Notes: generated by a model from the letters alone, not told the origin. 39,104 nt of DNA from Planctomycetota bacterium (GCA_021161675.1 JAGHAF010000120.1:1-39104), one strand, 5' to 3'. Shown: positions 7,639 to 16,200, numbered from the stretch's first letter. Program-made: numbers and translations.

Positions 7639-8448
7639 ATGGCGACGGGGATTGTCAGATACGGCACGATGGACGAGCGGGGGCGTTTCGTCCTGCCTGC
7701 GGAGAAAGTGCCGGTGAACGCCGAGGTGGTCGTTCGCACGCCGCGAGGGGTGGAATGGGGCGTGGCGGTGAAGATACTACGGGATGAAGCCCCGGAAGGA
7801 GAGATTGCCGGCGAAGTGCTGCGCCTCGCCCGGCCGGCCGACTATGAACGCCAGCAGGATATCCGGGACAAGCGCGAGCCCGAGGTGTTCAAGCGTTGCA
7901 AAGAACTGATCAGCAGGCACGAACTTCCCATGAAACTGCGGGCGGTGGAACAGCTATTCGGCGGGCATAAGATAATTTTCTACTATCTGGCCGAAGGGCG
8001 GGTGGATTTCCGCAGGCTGGTGCGCGACCTGGCCAGCGAGTACTGCACCCGTATCGAGATGCGCCAGATCGGCGTGCGGGATGAGGCGCGCATATTGGGG
8101 TTGATAGGCCCCTGCGGGCATGAGCTATGCTGCCGGCGCTTCATGGCGACGCTGAAACCGGTGCCCATGAAGCTGGCCAAAGACCAAAAATCCACCCTGG
8201 ACCCGGCGAAAATCAGCGGGCGCTGCGGGCGTCTGAAGTGCTGCCTCCGCTTTGAGGAAGAACAATACGAGGAATTGAAAGCCAACCTCCCGCGCCGCGG
8301 CGTCAGGGTCCGCACCGCTGAGGGCGAGGGCGACGTGGTGGATTACGAGATACTGGCGCAGACGGTGACCGTGGAGATGGAGGACGGGGCGCGCCAGAAA
8401 TTCCCTGTTTCGGAGGTGGAAACGGTCGAGGACGAAAAGGAAACGTGA
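7639..8448 (+). CDS. ricT: PSP1-domain protein of the RicT (YaaT) family
   Basis: The 269-aa protein carries the PSP1 C-terminal fold (about residues 60-150, with HKIIFYYLAEGRVDFRRLVRDLA and TRIEMRQIGVRDEARILGGIG-like sequence). It then has two cysteine clusters, GPCGHELCCRRF and SGRCGRLKCCLRFE, the pattern that binds iron-sulfur clusters in B. subtilis RicT. In Bacillus RicT acts with RicA and RicF in mRNA maturation through RNase Y, and affects phosphorelay and biofilm. Whether that holds here is inference, since no ricA or ricF is nearby. A GGAGG at 7622-7626 precedes both ATG 7639 and GTG 7636. The gene is monocistronic, with its own promoter, divergent from hldE. Confidence 0.85.
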   Translation: MATGIVRYGTMDERGRFVLPAEKVPVNAEVVVRTPRGVEWGVAVKILRDEAPEGEIAGEVLRLARPADYERQQDIRDKREPEVFKRCKELISRHELPMKLRAVEQLFGGHKIIFYYLAEGRVDFRRLVRDLASEYCTRIEMRQIGVRDEARILGLIGPCGHELCCRRFMATLKPVPMKLAKDQKSTLDPAKISGRCGRLKCCLRFEEEQYEELKANLPRRGVRVRTAEGEGDVVDYEILAQTVTVEMEDGARQKFPVSEVETVEDEKET

Positions 8449-8515
8449 AACATCCGGATTGCTCGGGATATTTCACCTGCACAGACTACTTGACAGCATC
8501 AATGTCTAATATGGC

Positions 8516-8544
8516 TTGACATAGGGGCGGCGGGACCCTACACT
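8516..8544 (+). promoter_or_regulatory. Sigma70-type promoter for the 58-aa membrane peptide
   Basis: A perfect TTGACA (8516-8521), a 17-bp spacer and TACACT (8539-8544). The predicted start is near 8551, about 45 nt before the ATG at 8596. A second TTGACA at 8490-8495 has no properly spaced -10 box. Confidence 0.65.
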
Positions 8545-8595
8545 TTCTTGATATGCGAGCCCGGAGTTCTCAGTGGACTTGAGAGAGGACAATCC

Positions 8596-8772
8596 ATGCG
8601 ACCACGAAAACTTGGAAGGATTATCATCATCGTCTTAATGGTTATGTGTCTGCTGACGGCGTTGATCTATACCATAAAGACCGTACATAAGCCTGAAGAA
8701 CGCCTCCGCGGCATTGCCTACGCCGTAATGGCGCTTACCTTTGGGACGGTGTACCGATACCTGGAGGATTGA
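8596..8772 (+). CDS. Small membrane protein, 58 aa, unknown function
   Basis: The peptide has a basic N-terminus (MRPRKLGR), then a strong hydrophobic stretch (about residues 9-26, IIIIVLMVMCLLTALIY), a short charged linker (KPEERLR) and a second weaker hydrophobic segment (GIAYAVMALTFGTVYRY). It could therefore be a hairpin of two membrane helices. I recognise no family. Support for a real gene comes from the promoter at 8516-8544, a GAGAGAGGA ribosome-binding sequence before the ATG, and a terminator-like hairpin with a T tract at 8854-8878. A longer frame opens from a TTG at 8548, but that lies almost at the predicted transcript start. Confidence 0.65.
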   Translation: MRPRKLGRIIIIVLMVMCLLTALIYTIKTVHKPEERLRGIAYAVMALTFGTVYRYLED

Positions 8773-8853
8773 TCCGGACATCTCAGGGAGTCCTTTTTTC
8801 GACGGCTCTGTCTGGATCGGGCGTCCATCTTGAGGCGGGGGGGTCTCGCCTCT

Positions 8854-8878
8854 TCCGAGTTTCGCTCGGAGCGCTTTT
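8854..8878 (+). terminator. Rho-independent-like terminator after the small membrane gene
   Basis: TCCGAG (8854-8859) and CTCGGA (8865-8870) form a 6-bp stem with a TTTCG loop, followed by GCGCTTTT. A second hairpin, GAGGCG (8832-8837) with CGCCTC (8847-8852), sits just upstream. The T run is short, so efficiency is uncertain; it also overlaps the stop of the convergent minus-strand gene. Confidence 0.5.
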
Positions 8879-9593
8879 AGTCCTCCTCGAGCGGTGGCGC
8901 CTGCTCGCCGTTCCTCTCTGTCTGGCCCTTCTCCCCCTGGCGCGGGTTCGCGAAGAGGGGCTCTACGCTGATGATGTTGCCTCGCTTGCGCCGCGCGCCG
9001 GCGCCAGGGCCGCGCAGGGGGGCTGAAGGCGGCGGGACGCCGGACTCAGTCGCGCCGTAAAGGATCTGCTCCTGGATAGCGTCGAGGGCGGCAAGCGCCC
9101 TGCTTTCCACCGTGCTGAAGGAGTCGGTGACCTCCCGTCTGATCGCCTCGCGAAGCTCCACCTCGAGGGCCTCGAACTCGGTGCGCATCTGCTCCAGTCT
9201 ACTGCTGAGCGTCTCAACGCGCTGAAGGGCCTGTCGGGCGCCGTCGGCCGTCGCGCCCAGCTCGTCCCGGATGGACTCGAGGTCTTTGGCAGCGGTGTCG
9301 AGGCGCCTTTTCGCCGCGTCGCCTTGCTTGTGGAGCTTGCGGAGTCTTTTCTCAAGGTCCTCGGCGCCGGCGGCCAATTGCTCTTCCGTCCGGCCCTCGA
9401 CGGCTTGAAGGCGCCTGATGATGTCGTCGCGCACTCCCCGGACGTGTGTTTGCACGCCTTCCAGCCCGCCCCCGAGCGATCGGATGCGCTCCAGGAAGCG
9501 CTTCACCGGCACCATGAAGATCAGGCAGTAAAGTGCGACGATCAGTGAAAGACAGCTGAAGGCGGTGAGAATGCCAATTTGCAGCGCCGACAT
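8877..9593 (-). CDS. Membrane-anchored coiled-coil protein, unknown function
   Basis: The 238-aa product has one N-terminal membrane helix (about residues 4-26, LQIGILTAFSCLSLIVALYCLIFM). It is followed by a long predicted coiled coil (about 35-165, rich in E, L, R, A, with repeated RLEQMRTEFEALEVELREAI-type heptads) and a proline- and charge-rich tail. This layout resembles RmuC-like or DUF948-type proteins but I cannot place it in a family. I chose the ATG at 9593 because GGGAG lies 6 bases upstream; a TTG at 9608 would add 5 residues. It is 46 bp after the stop of the next upstream minus-strand gene, with heptad-repeat DNA between. Confidence 0.65.
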   Translation of the reverse strand: MSALQIGILTAFSCLSLIVALYCLIFMVPVKRFLERIRSLGGGLEGVQTHVRGVRDDIIRRLQAVEGRTEEQLAAGAEDLEKRLRKLHKQGDAAKRRLDTAAKDLESIRDELGATADGARQALQRVETLSSRLEQMRTEFEALEVELREAIRREVTDSFSTVESRALAALDAIQEQILYGATESGVPPPSAPLRGPGAGARRKRGNIISVEPLFANPRQGEKGQTERNGEQAPPLEED

Positions 9594-9623
9594 GTCAACT
9601 CCCAGCAAAACTCAGGCTCTGTT

Positions 9624-9658
9624 TTCTGCCTTCATCCTTTTACCTTCCGCCTTCATTT
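9624..9658. repeat. Tandem degenerate heptanucleotide repeat
   Basis: Five consecutive 7-base units are seen on the plus strand: TTCTGCC, TTCATCC, TTTTACC, TTCCGCC, TTCATTT. The array overlaps the 3' end of the minus-strand gene at 9640-9897, so the last codons (ENEGGR and the TAA stop) are encoded by repeat units. Similar pyrimidine-rich units occur at 33661-33713 and, on the other strand, at 1640-1665. Confidence 0.7.
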
Positions 9659-9897
9659 TCGTCTCGGCCGGTCAAGGCGCGGTTGACCCGTCGGAGGCGG
9701 CGAATCAATACGATTACCATTGCCAAAAGGGTCCCGCCCAGAGCCACCTGCCCCCATAGCTTATCCCGGCAGAAAACCGTCAGCGCGAAGAGGGCGGCAA
9801 CGGCGACGAGTATAAGCGCGTCTTCCACATGTAGGGCGCGCTTAGCGTGACTTTGAGGATCGGGCACGGCGATCTCTCCATCGGCGATGATGGGCAT
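9640..9897 (-). CDS. Small two-helix membrane protein, unknown function
   Basis: The 85-aa protein has a polar N-terminus of about 25 residues, then two hydrophobic segments (about residues 27-43, LILVAVAALFALTVFC, and 49-64, VALGGTLLAMVIVLIR). Its end is very basic, then acidic. I recognise no family. The start at ATG 9897 is inferred; a longer frame to 9954 would begin upstream of a good promoter (TTGACA 9934-9939, TAAAAT 9912-9917) whose predicted start is near 9905. The transcript would then be almost leaderless. The last codons are formed by a heptad repeat array. It lies downstream of fusA and upstream of the coiled-coil protein. Confidence 0.6.
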   Translation of the reverse strand: MPIIADGEIAVPDPQSHAKRALHVEDALILVAVAALFALTVFCRDKLWGQVALGGTLLAMVIVLIRRLRRVNRALTGRDENEGGR

Positions 9898-9911
9898 CCG
9901 GCTCAGGCTAT

Positions 9912-9939
9912 ATTTTAGCGACGCGGGCGGCCCTGTCAA
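9912..9939 (-). promoter_or_regulatory. Sigma70-type promoter ahead of the 85-aa membrane protein
   Basis: On the minus strand TTGACA (9934-9939), a 16-bp spacer and TAAAAT (9912-9917). The predicted start near 9905 is only about 8 nt from the ATG at 9897, implying a leaderless-like mRNA. Confidence 0.6.
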
Positions 9940-10013
9940 CGCTGCGCGCTGCAACAGGCTGAGAAGTTAACGGGGATTCCGGATGGGGGACGCGCGCGGT
10001 GTGGGGCAAGGGA

Positions 10014-12089
10014 TCAGGCGAACTCGAGCGCGTCGGACGGGGCGGGCCGGTAGTCCAGGGGTTCCATGCTATAGGCGCCACGCCCCTGGGTCAGGGAGCG
10101 GAGCCTGGTGGCGAAACCGAAGAGCTGCGCCAGTGGGGCCTCGGCGCGGAGCACCCGCAGAGGGCCGCGGACCTGCACGTTCTGGATCGAACCCCGGCTG
10201 CCGGTGATGTAGTTGATCACGTCACCGATTTTCTCCTCCGGCGCCACGATCTCCAGGCGCATGTATGGCTCGTAGAGACGGCAGCCTGCCTCCATCAGGG
10301 CGCGCCGCAGGGCGGAGGATGCGGCCGCTTCGAAGGCCAATTCTGTGGAATCCGTCGGGTGCATGTGGGCCTCCAGGAGCGTAGCCTTGACGTTGACGAG
10401 TGGGAACCCGTAGAGCTGGCCGGAGGGGTTCTGCGTCAAGGCCCTCTCGACCGCCCGGGCGAGGTGGAGGGGCAGAGCATCTCTTGGGGCCTGGTTTTCG
10501 AAGTCGAGCCCGGCCCCTTTCGCCGGCTCGAAGTGGATTACCACCCGGGCGAACTGCCGGCGCCCTTCGATTTCTTTCTCGAATGTTTCGTCCGTTGTGA
10601 TGGCCCTTTCGAGGCTTTCCCTGTAGGAGACGCGCGGCTCGCCGATCCGGGCATCCACGTTGAATTCCCGCAGCAGCCGGTCCCGGATGATGTCCAGGTG
10701 CAGCTCGCCCATCCCGCTTATCAGGAGTTGCCCGGTCTGCTGATCGAGCGCCTGCTCGAAGGTTGGGTCTTCCCGGGCCAGCTCTTCGAGCGCTTCGTCC
10801 AGCTTCTTGCGCTCGGCCTGGGTTTTCGGCTCGATCGCCATGGAGATCACGGTTTCGGGGAACTGCATTCTTTCGTAAATCACCTGCTTACTGCGGCTGC
10901 AGAGGGTGTCTCCCGTGACGGTATTGCGGGGACCGACCAGGGCGACGATGGCGCCCGGCCCGGCCTGATGGAGCTGCTCCCGGCTGTTGGCGTGCATGCG
11001 ATAGATGCGGTTTATCTGCTCGGCTTTCTGCTGATTGGCATTGTAGACGCGGGAGCGTTCCTTCAGAACGCCGCTGTATATGCGAGTGTAGAAGAGGTCG
11101 CCGTGTTTGTCGCTCTGGATTTTGAATGCCATGCCGCTGAAAGGTTCGTCCGGGTCTGGGCGGCGCTCGACGGTCTTGCCCGTTTTCGGGTCAGAGCCCA
11201 GTATGACAGGCACGTCGGCGGGGCAGGGCAGGTAGTAACCGATGGCGTCCAGGAGGCGCTGAATGCCGCGGTTTCGCAACGCAGCGCCGCAGAGCACCGG
11301 GAACAGATTCCCGGCGATGGTGGCATCCCGCAGCCCGGCATGGATCTCATCCGGCGTGAATGGCGCTTCCGCGAGGAATCTATCGGCCATCCAATCGACT
11401 TCTTCGCAGGCCGCCTCGATCATTTCGGCTCGCCAGCGCTCGACCTGCTCCCGATACTGCTCGGGCACTTCGCGCACCGCGTAGTGCGCGCCCTGGGTTT
11501 GCTCGTCGTAGATGATCGCCTCTCTGCTGACCAGGTCAATGACGCCCACGAATTCGTCCCCGCTGCGCAGTGGCAGTTGCACAGGCACGGCATTCGCGCC
11601 AAGGTGATCGCGAATCTCCTCCACAACGCGGAAGAAATCGCTGCCGACGCGGTCCAGTTTATTGACGAAGCAGATTCCCGGGGTGTTGTAGCGCTGTGCC
11701 TGGCGCCAGACCGTCTCGCTCTGCGCCTGGACGCCGCCGACGCCGCAGAAGACCATGACGACGCCGTCCAACACCCTGAGGCATCGTTCCACCTCGACGG
11801 TGAAGTCTACGTGCCCGGGCGTATCGATGATGTTTATCTGGATGCTCTTGCTGCGGCCGGACTTCCCTCCCCCGTTCGGGAGTTTCCAGTGGCAGGTGGT
11901 GGCGGCGCTGGCGATGGTTATGCCCCGCTCCTGCTCCTGGGGCTTCCAGTCCATTGTCGCGGTGCCATCGTCCACGTTGCCCATGCGGTGGAGACGGCCG
12001 GTGTAGTAAAGGATCCGCTCCGTGACGGTGGTCTTGCCGGCGTCTATGTGGGCGGCAATGCCGATGTTGCGCAGGTCGTGGATGTCCAT
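10014..12089 (-). CDS. fusA: Translation elongation factor G
   Basis: EF-G is the GTPase that drives ribosomal translocation and, with RRF, ribosome recycling. The 691-aa protein has the P-loop AHIDAGKTT (about 13-21), switch I ERGITIASAATT, DTPGHVDF (G3), NKLDR (G4), and domain IV/V sequence up to RGAYSMEPLDYRP. The length is normal. The start is taken at ATG 12089, giving MDIHDLRNIGI, with AAGGGA upstream; the frame extends to 12116 without conservation. It is the last gene of the rpsL-rpsG-fusA (str) set, but is split from rpsG by a 195-bp gap that contains an inverted-ended element. tuf is not here but 13 kb upstream in the same array. Confidence 0.95.
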   Translation of the reverse strand: MDIHDLRNIGIAAHIDAGKTTVTERILYYTGRLHRMGNVDDGTATMDWKPQEQERGITIASAATTCHWKLPNGGGKSGRSKSIQINIIDTPGHVDFTVEVERCLRVLDGVVMVFCGVGGVQAQSETVWRQAQRYNTPGICFVNKLDRVGSDFFRVVEEIRDHLGANAVPVQLPLRSGDEFVGVIDLVSREAIIYDEQTQGAHYAVREVPEQYREQVERWRAEMIEAACEEVDWMADRFLAEAPFTPDEIHAGLRDATIAGNLFPVLCGAALRNRGIQRLLDAIGYYLPCPADVPVILGSDPKTGKTVERRPDPDEPFSGMAFKIQSDKHGDLFYTRIYSGVLKERSRVYNANQQKAEQINRIYRMHANSREQLHQAGPGAIVALVGPRNTVTGDTLCSRSKQVIYERMQFPETVISMAIEPKTQAERKKLDEALEELAREDPTFEQALDQQTGQLLISGMGELHLDIIRDRLLREFNVDARIGEPRVSYRESLERAITTDETFEKEIEGRRQFARVVIHFEPAKGAGLDFENQAPRDALPLHLARAVERALTQNPSGQLYGFPLVNVKATLLEAHMHPTDSTELAFEAAASSALRRALMEAGCRLYEPYMRLEIVAPEEKIGDVINYITGSRGSIQNVQVRGPLRVLRAEAPLAQLFGFATRLRSLTQGRGAYSMEPLDYRPAPSDALEFA

Positions 12090-12137
12090 TGGCGTTCCCT
12101 TAGCCGGGCATGTCACGAGCCTTTCCCGTCCAGCGGG

Positions 12138-12152
12138 CGCGCCGCAGGCGCG
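12138..12152. other. GC hairpin in the fusA leader
   Basis: CGCGCC (12138-12143) and GGCGCG (12147-12152) form a 6-bp stem with a GCA loop about 50 nt before the fusA start. No T tract follows; the role is unknown. Confidence 0.3.
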
Positions 12153-12169
12153 GGGTCAGGGCGGCCGGT

Positions 12170-12287
12170 TAGGCTCTGTCAACTTACAAATGACCTCTTC
12201 GTGCTGATTGAACCCCTGGTTATTGGGAGGCCACAGTCCCCAGACCTAGGTGATTCGACCTGCCATTCGTGGATTGACACAGCACTA
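12170..12287. mobile_element. Putative MITE-like element or IS remnant between rpsG and fusA
   Basis: The left end on the plus strand (TAGGCTCTGTCAACTTACAA...) and the reverse complement of the right end (TAGTGCTGTGTCAATCCACG...) match at 19 of 26 aligned columns, including an identical TGTCAA and AATG. This gives a 118-bp stretch with imperfect terminal inverted repeats and no coding capacity. The first three bases of the right end are the TAG stop codon of rpsG (12285-12287). No target-site duplication is obvious. The identification rests only on the ends and is tentative. Confidence 0.4.
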
Positions 12288-12764
12288 GTGCCGCAGGAAG
12301 AAGTGGGCGAAGGCTCTGTTCGCTTCGGCCATTTTGTGGGCGGTTTCTCTGCGTTCGTAGGCCGAGCCTTGCCGCCGGTAGGCGTCGCTGAGTTCATCCG
12401 CCAGGCGCAGGTGCATTGGCCGTCCCTTCTTGGAGCGGGCGGCCTGAAGGATCCAGCGCATGGCCAGGGAGATGCGACGCTTCTCGTTGACTTCCGACGG
12501 CACCTGGTAGGTCATGCCGCCTATGCGCCGGGACCTGACCTCGATGATGGGGGCGACGTTGGATATGGCGGTTCTGAAGGCCTCCAGGGGGGCATCGGCG
12601 CCCACATGTTCGCTCATTATGTCGAGCGCTTTGTAAAAAATATCCTGGGCTACGCTTTTCTTGCCCCGGTCCATAAGACAGTTGATGAACTTGCTGACCA
12701 ACTTGCTATCGAAGTGCGGGTCTGGTTCCAGGTAGGGGTCTGGAAAGTTGTATTCCTCGATCAT
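12285..12764 (-). CDS. rpsG: 30S ribosomal protein S7
   Basis: S7 is a primary 16S rRNA binding protein that nucleates the 30S head. The 159-aa product has the family core FINCLMDRGKKSVAQDIFYKALD, NVAPIIEVRSRRIGGMTYQVPSEVN, RWILQAARSKKGRPMHLRLADEL and MAEANRAFAHF. The C-terminal FFLRH is a family-variable end, and its TAG stop coincides with the edge of a putative inserted element, so the native C-terminus could have been altered. It lies 12 bp after rpsL; the ribosome-binding sequence before ATG 12764 is weak, which suits coupling to rpsL. Confidence 0.96.
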   Translation of the reverse strand: MIEEYNFPDPYLEPDPHFDSKLVSKFINCLMDRGKKSVAQDIFYKALDIMSEHVGADAPLEAFRTAISNVAPIIEVRSRRIGGMTYQVPSEVNEKRRISLAMRWILQAARSKKGRPMHLRLADELSDAYRRQGSAYERRETAHKMAEANRAFAHFFLRH

Positions 12765-12776
12765 GGGCTCTGGCCT

Positions 12777-13148
12777 TTAAGAGGGTTTTTTGGCGCCGTA
12801 CTTGGAACGTCCCCGTCTGCGATCGGGCACACCCATCGTGTCGAGCGTGCCCCGGATGATGTGGTAGCGAACCCCCGGCAGGTCTCGCACACGGCCACCA
12901 CGGATAAGCACGATGTTATGCTCCTGCAGGTTGTGCCCTTCGCCGGGGATATAAGCCGTCACCTCGCGGCCATTGCTCAGGCGGACCCGGGCGACCTTAC
13001 GCAGCGCGGAGTTTGGTTTCCTCGGTGTCCGCGTGGTCACATACAGGCAGACCCCTCTCTTCTGAGGGCAGTTTTGAAGGGCCTGACGTTTCTGCCTGTT
13101 CGCTTTCTTGCTGCGTCCTTTTCGGACGAGTTGGTTAATCGTCGGCAT
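12777..13148 (-). CDS. rpsL: 30S ribosomal protein S12 with Arg43 and Arg88
   Basis: S12 sits at the decoding centre and controls accuracy. The 123-aa sequence aligns without gaps to E. coli S12 through [29 protein letters not shown] and [13 protein letters not shown]. The two lysines whose replacement gives streptomycin resistance in E. coli and mycobacteria (Lys43, Lys88 counting Met) are both arginine here: codon AGG at 13020-13022 and CGA at 12885-12887. This predicts low intrinsic streptomycin sensitivity (inference). No clear Shine-Dalgarno precedes ATG 13148. It is 64 bp downstream of rpoC, within the same presumed transcript. Confidence 0.97.
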   Translation of the reverse strand: MPTINQLVRKGRSKKANRQKRQALQNCPQKRGVCLYVTTRTPRKPNSALRKVARVRLSNGREVTAYIPGEGHNLQEHNIVLIRGGRVRDLPGVRYHIIRGTLDTMGVPDRRRGRSKYGAKKPS

Positions 13149-13212
13149 GTTGGAACCCGGTCAAAGGATCAATTCTAAGGCCACGACTGGCTGACGGCAA
13201 TGGAGTATCATT

Positions 13213-16200
13213 CTACACGCCGGAGACAGGTTCTTCAAGTTGCGACGTTTCCTCCCGGCGCGTGTCCACTTTCCCCAGGCCGGAGACGAGGTATTTGGGG
13301 AACCCTGTCCCCGATGGGATCAAGCGGCCGATGATGACGTTTTCTTTCAGCCCATTCAGCGGGTCAACGGCGCCTTGCAGCGCCGCCCTTGTCAGCACGC
13401 GGGTGGTATTTTGGAACGATGCGGCGCTGACGAAGCTATCGCTGGCGAGCGCGCCCTTGGTGATGCCCATGACGAGGGGGACGGAACTGGCGGGTTCGCC
13501 GCCTTGCTGAATGACTTTCTCGTTGCTGTCGCGGAAGGCGAACTTGTCGACCACCATATCCGGGAGGAATTCGGTGTCGCCGGGGTCTGTGATCTTCACC
13601 CGCCGGGTCATCTCGCGGATTAGGACTTCGAAATGCTTGTCATCGATTGTGGCGTTCTGGGCGCGGTAGACGTTCTGGATTTCCTGGAGGATGTAGTCGT
13701 GCAGCTCTTCCTCGCCGCGGATACGCATGATGTCATCGAGCACGAGCGGGCCGTCCACCAGGGGGGCGCCGGCGTTGACGTGATCGCCGCGTTTGACGCG
13801 CAGGTGTTTGCCGCCCGGGACGACATGTTCGGAACTGTAGCCCGTTTCCAGGTCTTCAACTTTGATCACCGTGCGGCCACGCTTTCGCTCAATCTCAGTC
13901 ACGACGCCTTCGATTTCGCTCATCACGGCGGGGTTCTTGGGAGTGCGCGCTTCGAATAGTTCAGTCACGCGGGGCAGGCCGCCGGTGATGTCCTGGGTCC
14001 TCTGCACCTCTCGCAGTGTCCTGGCCAGGCGGGCGCCGGCTTTGATCTGCTGTCCATCTTCCACTTCGAGGAACGCTTTCTCCGGCAGCGGGTAGAGGCC
14101 CAGGATGTCCCCGCCTCCTCTTACTTCGATCAGGATTTGCGGGTGCATGTCACCCTTATGTTCCATGATGACCTTACGGGTTGTGCCATGGATGACGTCC
14201 TTCTCAATGCGGAGTGTCTTGCCCTGGACGATATCTTCGTAGCGGACCTTTCCATCGACTTCGGCCAGAATGGGGGTGTAGTGAGTATCCCAACCGACCA
14301 GTCTCTCGCCGCCGGAGACATGATCGCCCTCTTTGAGGAAGACTTCAGCGCCAAGGGGCACGGTGTGGCGTTCCAGATCACGCCCCTTCTTGTCGACGAC
14401 CACGATGTCACCACGCCGGCTGATTGAGATGTTTCGGCCTTCGGGATTCTCCACCACGTTCAGCTCGTCGTATACGATGACGCCGCTGCGCCTGGCGACG
14501 ATCTCGTTCTCTTCGGTTCCACCGACGGCCACCCCGCCGATGTGGAAGGTGGTCATGGTCAGTTGGGTGCCGCGCTCGCCGATAGACTGGGCCGCGATTA
14601 TCCCGGTGGTCAGTCCGGGTTCGGCCATCTGTTTGGTAGCCATGTCCATGCCGTAACATCTGGCGCAGATGCCATGGCGCGACTCGCAGGTCAGGGGGGA
14701 GCGCACGCGCATTCTCATCCTTTCGTCCAGCTCTTCCAGGCGGCGGGCGATATCTTTGGTGATGAGCTGGTTTTCGCGGACGATTACCTCGTCGGTGACG
14801 GGGTGGATGATGTTGTCCCGCGCGATGCGGCCGGTGATGACCTCGTGGAGTGGGACGGCGATGTTGTCGCCACGCATCACCGGTCCTTTGGTGATGCCGT
14901 TGGCGGTGCCGCAGTCTTCTTCGGTAATGATAACGTTTTGCGCTACGTCGGCCAGGCGCCGGGTCAGATAGCCGGACTGCGCCGTCTTCAGCGCCGTATC
15001 GGCCAGGCCTTTTCGAGCGCCGTGGGTGGAGCTGAAGTACTCCAGCACGTCGAGGCCCTCGCGGAAATTGGCCTTAATGGGGGTCTCGATGATCTGGCCG
15101 CTGGGCTTGGCCATCAGGCCACGCATGCCTGCGAGCTGACTGACCTGGGCGGACTTGCCTCTTGCGCCGGATTCCATCATCAGGAACACCGGATTGAGGT
15201 AGTCTTCGCCCTCCCGCCTGTCGCTGCGAAGCTGCTCGAACATCTCTTCGGCGACCAGGTCGGTGGCGGCGCTCCATTCGTCGATGATCCGCTGTCGTCT
15301 TTCGATGTCGGTGATCGCGCCTTCACGGAAGGCCTGGGTGATTTTCTCGACCTCTTTTTCGGTGTCGTGGAGCACCTTCTCTTTCGAGGGTGGCAGGCGC
15401 AGGTCTTCCATGGCGAAGGAGATGCCCGCTTCAGTGGAGAAGTGGAAGCCCAGGTTCTTCATGTCATCCAGCATGTTCACGGTGGCCTCACGGCCCATGC
15501 GCTCGTAGCAATCGTCAATAGTGCGGCTCAGGCCCTTGCTTGCCAGCACGCAGTTGTAGAATGGCATTCCCTCCGGCATTATGTCGTTGAAGATGATGCG
15601 TCCAACCGTTGTCTCCAGCAGGCCGTCCAGCGGTTTGGTTTCTGCGGCCACGTCGTCCACCACCTCATGCACGTCCTTCGCCCTCACGCGAACCAGGGAG
15701 TGTATGCCGAGGCTGTCCTGTTGGTAAGCCATGTGGACTTCGTCAAAGCTGGCGAAGTTCTTAATGCGTTTTTGCTCGTTGCGCGGCCCCACCGTCAGGT
15801 AATAGCAGCCCAGCACGATATCGTGCGACGGGGCGATGATCGGCTGGCCGCTTTGGGGGCTGAACAGGTTGTGCACTGACATCATGAGGGTCTTTGCTTC
15901 CAGCTGGGCCTCGATACTCAGTGGCAGGTGGATTGCCATGGCGTCGCCGTCGAAATCTGCGTTAAAGCCGCGGCAAACAAGGGGGTGCAGGCGGATGGCG
16001 TTGCCTTCGACGAGGACCGGGTTGAACGCCTGGATCCCCATTCGGTGCAGTGTGGGCGCGCGGTTCAGGAGCACGGGATGGTTCTCGATAACCTCTTCAA
16101 GCACGTCCCAGACCTCTTCTGTCCGTTTCTCCAGCTCCTTCTTGGCGTTTTTGAGAGTCTCGGCGATGCCCTTCTCTTTGAGTTTGCGGATGATGAAGGG

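Noticed and set aside
8490..8495. First TTGACA upstream of the small membrane gene as its -35 box
   Set aside because: The only AT-rich hexamer downstream is 11 bp away, too close; the second TTGACA has ideal spacing.
12138..12152. GC hairpin in the fusA leader as an rpsG terminator
   Set aside because: No T tract follows, and ending transcription here would cut off an essential gene that has no visible promoter.
9999..13178. Very long plus-strand open frame (about 1059 codons) opposite fusA, rpsG and rpsL
   Set aside because: It is the mirror of conserved minus-strand genes in GC-rich DNA; its translation shows no family similarity and it runs across three genes and their gaps.
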